The position numbers and the translations under genes were made by a program. Below are positions 58,373 to 64,000 of a DNA stretch of 64,000 nucleotides, one piece after another. Location: assembly GCA_951802195.1 (NCBI GenBank), contig OX637624.1, positions 124,001-188,000 of the forward strand, written 5' to 3'. This stretch comes from Tausonia pullulans. Its lineage: Eukaryota > Basidiomycota > Tremellomycetes > Cystofilobasidiales > Mrakiaceae. The notes under the pieces are model-generated. The model was not told the DNA's origin, searched no databases, and was given only the letters and a program-made list of their open reading frames with translations. The first letter of the stretch is position 1, and each line of letters starts with the position of its first letter.

Positions 58373-59689
58373 CGGCTGACGACGCAGTGGATGGGGCGGG
58401 GGCTTGGGTTGGGCAGCCGAAGCTGAGGAGTGGACGGGGGGTGGGTGACGGGCTTGGTTATGGGCGACTTAGACTTTCCGCTTGTCACCCTCTCCACGGT
58501 CACTTCAGCCCTTGTCAGAAAGGTTGAAGGGCGAACTCTCCGCAGAATGAGGATGACGAGGGGCAAGGGAAATAAGAGTGAGACTTCGAGTGCCGGCCGA
58601 GACGGAGTCAGCCCCCGCCATTCAATTGGCGCGCTTTCGTTGGAGGATGCTCTTCGCTATGCCTCTCTTTGCGATGGCAAAACCAGTGCTGAAGGTTGTA
58701 CTCTCTCTCTCAATCCAGAAGGAAGTGCCTCGTTTATCTGTAGGGGTCTCCAGTACTCCACCTGATGCAAGGCCTGGGACCGCGTGCTCCCTATTTCGAC
58801 AGAGAACAAGGACAAGCTGAAACGAGCCACGATCCGTCCAACCCTACCGCCCCACCCTTCTCGGCTAGAGGTTCCTTCCTACTGTTCAATTCGACCTCGG
58901 CTCTGATGGAACATCGCAGCGTATAGGACCTCCTAGCGCCAAGGTAATCGAGAGCCCGCCATTACCGTCAGCTGACGCAGGCGAAATGTTGGCCCATGCC
59001 GGGGTGGGTTTCCTCGCAAACCATGATTAATAGAAGGCTGAGGAATTGAGGGAGAGGCTGCCAGTCCACATTGCTCGCTCGTATCTTCTTCTCGGGTGAG
59101 CGACGACGAGGCTGGACGCGTACGCGGAACACGGCGACGACGATTATCGAAAGATTCACCCCGCTCGCATCGATTGCAGATCCGAGTAATTGAAGCGTCG
59201 CATGTTGAGCAGGTAGGGTACATGAGGAAGAAAGTCAACGATGTTTGAGGTAGAGTGACGGTGTCAACAAGCAACGCCCACAAGAATACGACGACTTCAG
59301 CGCTCGAGCGAAAGACCAGAGAAGTCCTCACAGACTGGATGAGAGATAGATGACAGGAGTAGGGTCCAAAGGACGAGCTCGAAGTTGGGGGCGAAGAAAT
59401 CATACGCACGCACGCGGTCTCGAGGCTCTCGGTCCCGCCTCTTTCCGCAGCAATGTATCCAGGATCCGGTCGTCACCCCAGCACTTTGAAGTTGCGCTCG
59501 CAGCAGCAAGAGAAAAATTGAATATTATCACCTCTAGACTCGACGTCGATCTCACTTCAGCCGTACAATTGCCCCCGACCACTGCAGACGACGGACGCCA
59601 CTGATGACGACTAGCGACACTCCTAGTCCTCCGTTGGTCTGGCGTTCCCGCTCTGCTCACGAGACGTCTCATCCTTTCCAAGCACCAGC
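58373..59689. other. Intergenic region with a Cys-containing open frame
   Basis: About 1.3 kb between divergent genes. A 158-codon frame at 58933-59409 (-) contains PTCSTCDASITRICNRCERG, a Cys spacing that could bind zinc. The rest of that frame looks random, and no partner exons were found. Nothing else was recognised. Confidence 0.4.
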
Positions 59690-60851
59690 ATGTTCTCCCC
59701 CTTCACCCCTTGCTCCCCGCCTGATTTCGTCCCCCACTCTCCCCTGGTGTTGGGGAATGACCAGCACCAGGTCAACCGTCGGCACCCAATCTTCGACTTG
59801 CCCATTGAGATCGTCGCTCATGTCTTTTCCTTGTGTGAACTTCATACCCTCACTGTCCTCGCCCGTGTCAACATCCTGCTCTTTGAGCTCGTCGCCCCAC
59901 TCATCTACGTCCACGTCGAGCTCGCCGGTCTCCGTATGGTCCAACGCTTCTTCCGCCCTCGCGTAAATAGGTTGTCGGCGACGTCAAGCGAGCGTGGCCT
60001 CGACGACGTTGCCCGCGTATCGCTCGAAGCCGCCCTTGTTACTGACAGACTTGCTCCCTTCGCAGCAAATATCCATCATCCGATCCCCTGAGGTCGATCG
60101 CATCCTCTCCCTGTGTCAAACGCGCACGCTCAACATCACCGAAATCGAGGGGGAGAAACGCTCCCTGTCGCCCTCCATCTGGGACGAGTGGAGCTTCAAC
60201 TGGGACCGTCTCTCCAGTGACCGCCTTCCCTCGAGCCGCCCTCTTCCTCTTGAGACCCTCACCATAGTCACTCTTCCAGGATGCTGCGGCTCCCGTCTCA
60301 GCGGGTCTGACTGTTCCAATTACCTCGCCGAGCACCTCCTCCCACTGTTCGACCCGCGACACCTCCACCTCCGAGCCGTCAAGCCGCCGGGCCGCCACCC
60401 TCATCGCTCGTACGGCGGGGAGCAATTCTTCGACAACGACGGCGCCCTCAACATCAGTCCTATCAGCACGTGGTCCCGCCTGAGATCTATCACCATCACG
60501 GGCGTCGCCCTCCGCTGGGGGTGCGTCCACGATGGGTTCGGAGGGAGGTTGCCGTCGGCTTCGGCGGTTAATCCCTGTCCGCCTCTCGTTCTCGTATTTG
60601 ACCTACGTCCTGGATGGAAATACTACACTTCGGAGATGGGAACGGCCCTCGCATCGAGGTTGGTTGGTGCAAGGCTCTTCGATACGGCTCCGGGGGTGGC
60701 GGCAATAGTAGTCCGGGTCGGGTCGGAGGAGGATGTCGAAAGGGTTAAAGAGCTCCTGCTGGACAGCGACCGGGTAGTTTCGCCCAGGTTAGTACCGCTG
60801 AGGGAGAAGCTTCAATTCGAGGTGATCCCAGAGGGCGGGGCTGGGGACTAG
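59690..60851 (+). CDS. F-box protein
   Basis: Two exons, 59690-59962 and 60066-60851, encode 352 residues. The F-box is near residues 34-72: FDLPIEIVAHVFSLCELHTL then LARVNILLFELVAPLIY. The Leu-Pro start is the Skp1-binding signature. The remainder has no counted LRR or WD repeats, but segments such as PLETLTIVTLPG and WSRLRSITITGVAL resemble the degenerate Leu-rich repeats common in basidiomycete F-box proteins. It probably recruits an unknown substrate to an SCF ubiquitin ligase. The intron is 103 nt and keeps frame (RFFRPR-QISIIRSP). Confidence 0.75.
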
Positions 60852-62638
60852 GCCAGGAAATATCGCATGCCCTTTGCTAGGAGCTCGCACTCTGTATGCA
60901 TTATCTCGCTCTCTCTTGATTCATTCCATATCTGAAAGATAAACGGCATAGGCTATCTGAAGAACATAGACGATGCAAATCTGGGTAAAGAAACTAGATA
61001 TCGCCAAGAGTTTTGGGTAGGCTGAAGGGACGACAGATAGCTCAGGTCAGCGCGTACTCAAGAGATGCATCTCCACGAGTCCCAGGATAGACTCAACGAG
61101 AGGCATTATCATATGTGAGGCAGTCAATGTGAGGCTGGGCGGGAGAGCGAAGAGCTAGTTTTGCTGCAAGGCTGCTGATTTCGGAGAGGGAGTAGATTCG
61201 CCTGGAGAGGGAGAGAAGGAGAGCGTTATTCCGTGATGAGAAAAGCGAGGGAGTAGGCAGGGCTTGATCAATTGATAGAATAGTAGGCGAAGTTGTGCAT
61301 CTGAATGGCTAGGGATGAGCTGATGTAGATGATAACTGGCCGACGTGGCAAAGATGCTCCTTTGTTAGTAGTACTTGAGACCATGGAACAGGCTGCCCTA
61401 GCCGCCCTGCCTTGCAGCCCTTTCGCGACCGTCCTCTCTAGGTTGAGTCCACAGCAGAGACTAATTCAGATTTCAGTAAGCCCACGACGGTAAAAGGCGT
61501 GAAAACCCAATCCGTCCACCCATCGCCATTTCGTGCTCTATCGTGCGGTTTCAGACGCAGCAGTCGAGTTCGAGAATGAGTGAAGAGTGAAGCGGAGGCA
61601 CGCTGAAATCCGTCTTTCCTCTGTAAGAATTAGCGAGACATCGGCATACCCGATTTTTTATCAGGAAGGAGCCATTACCGATCAAGACGGATGCCCACAC
61701 TCTGGCCAGCGGTAGTACGTGTACGAAGACGGAGATGACATCAGAAGATGACAAGTGTCAGCTTCTTTCCCTTTTGCTTCACAAGAAGTAGATAATTAAC
61801 AATAAGTCCACTGACTGTTCTCCAGTCTGATACGCGACAATTCGAGCTGGGGACCAGCGATGTCGTCCAGAGGAGTTCAGACATCCGGCTGTGGAGCATA
61901 TGATACCATTTTCACTCCTTTCACTCCGTTGACAGCCTGTCCCTCAGCCCTGTGGACGTCCTGCTGTCCAAGAAGGGGACCGCGCAGTGTATCAACACTG
62001 TGCGATGAGTTGACGAACAAACAGGTTCGAGAGTCATTCCTCATCCCTTACGTACGTTGTATTTGCTTGTTTTGTACACCTTCAGTCGCCCGGAGCTGAT
62101 TAGGTGCTATCGAGCAAGCCAAACGAGTTTCCTTCGACCATTTCTCCTCCTGCATGTCTGTTCCTCCGTCCCCTCTCTCACTCAAGCGTGTCCGTCAGTG
62201 TCCCCCTCGCTAGGGACACATACCGGCTCTTCCACCAACAGCCCTCTTCTCACTCGCGCTACATTGAACGGTTAAAGCCATTTATAAATCTCTCGTCCAG
62301 ACGTCAGAGCGGTGGAATTCATGGCGCTGCCCGCCTTCTCTCTCGGGAGGTCGGGAAGGGCAGCGCCGTCTCTGAACACGAATCGCATAATGTTTCTCCC
62401 TCTCTTTTTCCAGGTGCACTAGATTCAGGCCAAACGGAACCCAGTGTTTTGTAAATAAGAGCAAGCAGCGAGCCCAGTGTCAGAAAGAAAGAAACAAAAC
62501 AAAAAGGGGGAAGGAAACAAACACACCCCCTCAGTCCGCTTCTAGAGCAGCGGACTCACATCTCCTTCCGCGAGACCAACGCATAATACGGCAGTGGAGA
62601 AATAAAAGAGAAAGGTAGAGCAAAAGAGATGCCCTCGC
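60852..62638. other. Large convergent intergenic region
   Basis: About 1.8 kb between the 3' ends of the F-box and CAS1-type genes, with lower GC than elsewhere. Short frames at 61551-61754 and 61860-62454 lack domains. A noncoding RNA could be present, but none was recognised. Confidence 0.4.
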
Positions 62639-64000
62639 TCAGGGCCAAGGTGAGAGCAAGTTCAGGACCCAGACAAAAACGAGCATCGCGGCGAGGCGAG
62701 CGCTGATAGATTCAGTCCACCCCGAAAGGATGGAGGAACCCTTGAAGCCCGTGACGACAGGGGAGGCGCGCCATCCTTCCGCAAGACCACCGTTGGCGTT
62801 GGTGGATGGCGCCTCTCCTGTCGACGAGGATGACTCGCCCGGGGTGAGGAGAGGGATGTCGGCCCCGCCGTTCTCGGCCGACTTGGATGGGTCTGTCTCG
62901 GAGGACGGCGCGGAACCGTTGGTCGATCCGTTGGCAGCGCCGTTCGTTGTCGACGTCGTCGTTGCTGGGAGAGGGAGTCCCTTAGGTTTCTTGGGCTTGC
63001 CGACTAGGACGTCCGTGAGCTTTCCCGTGGCTTGGCTCGTCTTCTGTGAAAGGAAGATGAAAACAACCGTTGTGACGACAACGTTGAGGAGTCTCCACTT
63101 AGTGCCCGGGACGATGAGAAGCACGCCCTTGGTGTCGCCCGCGAGCCAGATGTGGAACTGGAGGATGAACGTCTCAAGAGATATCTGGCCGATAAAGCAG
63201 AAGAGGCTCGACGAGATCGACCTCAAGGCCGGGGTCGCGTTTCGGAGTACGATGAAGGCGAGGATAGGCACGAAGGAGACAACCGGATGGACGGCATTGT
63301 ACGCGAACTTGGTCGGTTGGTTGATCTCAAACCAGAAGAACCAAGCCAGTGCCAGGACAGAGGCCGCGACGGAGCCCTTGACAACTGTCGGCCACCAGGG
63401 GAGCGAAGGCAGGCCGAACTCCTTGATTTTAATGTATGCGTAGGCGGTGAACATACCGAGGTAGACGACCCAAAGGTCGAGCGTCACGCGGAAAGTCCAC
63501 TGGGGGGGGGGGGGGGGGGGGGGGAGAGAATTAAGGGAAATACTCAGCACGAGTCAAAAGCGCAGGCAGGCAGGAGTTGACTCCAGCGCACCTCGCGAGC
63601 AGACCAATGGATATTGGCAACGGCGGCGAGGAAGTTGAAAAAAGACGCGAGGAGCCACTCGGTCTTCATGAACCAGGTAACGAGGCCGGCTGAAATGAGA
63701 AGCTTGCCTGAGAGGAAGACGGCGTTGTCGTTATACTTGTGGCCAGCAAACATGGTTGCGTAGATGATGAGATACCAGAATGAGACGAGGGGCTGATGAA
63801 GATGACTATTCAGCATTGTTTGAAGAACCTGTTTCTGGTGGACAAGGCTCGCGCACCGAGAAGTAGTAGGAGATGTAATCGGTGTCCATTGTGTAGGCAA
63901 GGACGATTGGGAGTAGGTTGAGCCGAACCATGACCATCGCGACACGGGCGATGCCGAAGTCGGACTTTTTCAGGTAGAAGGTAAAATGTCCGTCTGCAGG
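62639..64000 (-). CDS. CAS1: CAS1-type polysaccharide O-acetyltransferase (partial, right edge)
   Basis: Three exons are visible: 63857-64000 (cut by the window), 63592-63792 and 62639-63499, together 401 residues of the C-terminal part. It is strongly hydrophobic, with about nine helices. Motifs include [57 protein letters not shown] and [20 protein letters not shown]. These match the 10-TM acyltransferase domain of Cas1p/CASD1. In Cryptococcus this family O-acetylates the capsular polysaccharide; in other fungi the acceptor is an unknown Golgi glycan. A ~100-residue Thr/Ser/Asn-rich loop ([12 protein letters not shown]) separates the last helix ([16 protein letters not shown]). The N-terminal SGNH part is outside the window. 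Confidence 0.9.
63502..63524 (+). repeat. Poly-G run in an intron
   Basis: Twenty-three consecutive G on the plus strand are poly-C in the sense of the CAS1-type gene. They lie immediately upstream of the CCAG acceptor at 63500. Confidence 0.9.

Overview
The window looks like nuclear DNA of a basidiomycete fungus. It is GC-rich and gene-dense, and its genes are cut by many short introns of about 50-100 nt with GTGAGT or GTCCGT-like donors, CTGAC/CTAAC branch points and CAG/TAG acceptors. A red-yeast type lineage (Pucciniomycotina, Microbotryomycetes) fits the CPL1-like secreted protein, the intron density and the codon use, but that placement is inference. All exon models were assembled by hand from splice consensus, frame continuity and family motifs. 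Most close to an exact multiple of three with no internal stop.

Layout. Position 1-176: signal-peptide exon of a secreted protein running off the left edge (-). 1978-5935: GATA-finger transcription factor (+). 6629-9243: unrecognised Ser-rich protein (+). 10470-12694: multi-pass Golgi-type membrane protein (+). 12877-13665: small membrane protein (-). 15144-17140: CPL1-like Cys-rich secreted protein (+). 18253-21098: MFS anion transporter with 21 exons (+). 21309-21416: tRNA-Lys(CTT) with an intron (-). 21855-23057: GID8 (-), divergent from calcipressin at 23238-24536 (+). 24720-25220 and 38460-38970: an inverted pair of ~0.5 kb repeats. 25748-26912: BIM1-like copper-domain membrane protein (-). 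27868-28275: relic of a PCNA C-terminus (-). 28590-30254: FAD/NAD oxidoreductase of the Cyc2/Mcr1 type (-). 32432-34691: type II NADH dehydrogenase (-). 35703-35775: tRNA-Thr(AGT) (-). 36493-38393: COP9 subunit 6 (+). 39262-40266: TMEM205-like protein (+). 40626-46919: SSK2-type MAPKKK (-). 48580-52341: KRE6/SKN1 glucan-synthesis protein with 24 exons (+). 52596-53730: acyl-CoA-binding/ankyrin protein (-). 54043-57323: Lu7TM/PTM1-type receptor-like protein (-). 57829-58372: 82-residue unknown protein in five exons (-). 59690-60851: F-box protein (+). 62639-64000: CAS1-type O-acetyltransferase, cut by the right edge (-).

The genes do not form an operon or an obvious biosynthetic cluster. Themes recur: cell surface and wall (CPL1-like, BIM1-like, KRE6, CAS1), stress and calcium signalling (SSK2, calcipressin), mitochondrial redox (NDI1-type, Cyc2-type) and ubiquitin control (GID8, CSN6, F-box). 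No CRISPR array, prophage or intact transposon was seen.

The best leads are: the inverted repeat pair, which carries a conserved spliced-gene-like fragment; the truncated PCNA relic; a one-base departure from the 5' splice consensus inside SSK2; runs of micro-exons in the MFS and KRE6 genes; and the unknown small five-exon gene.
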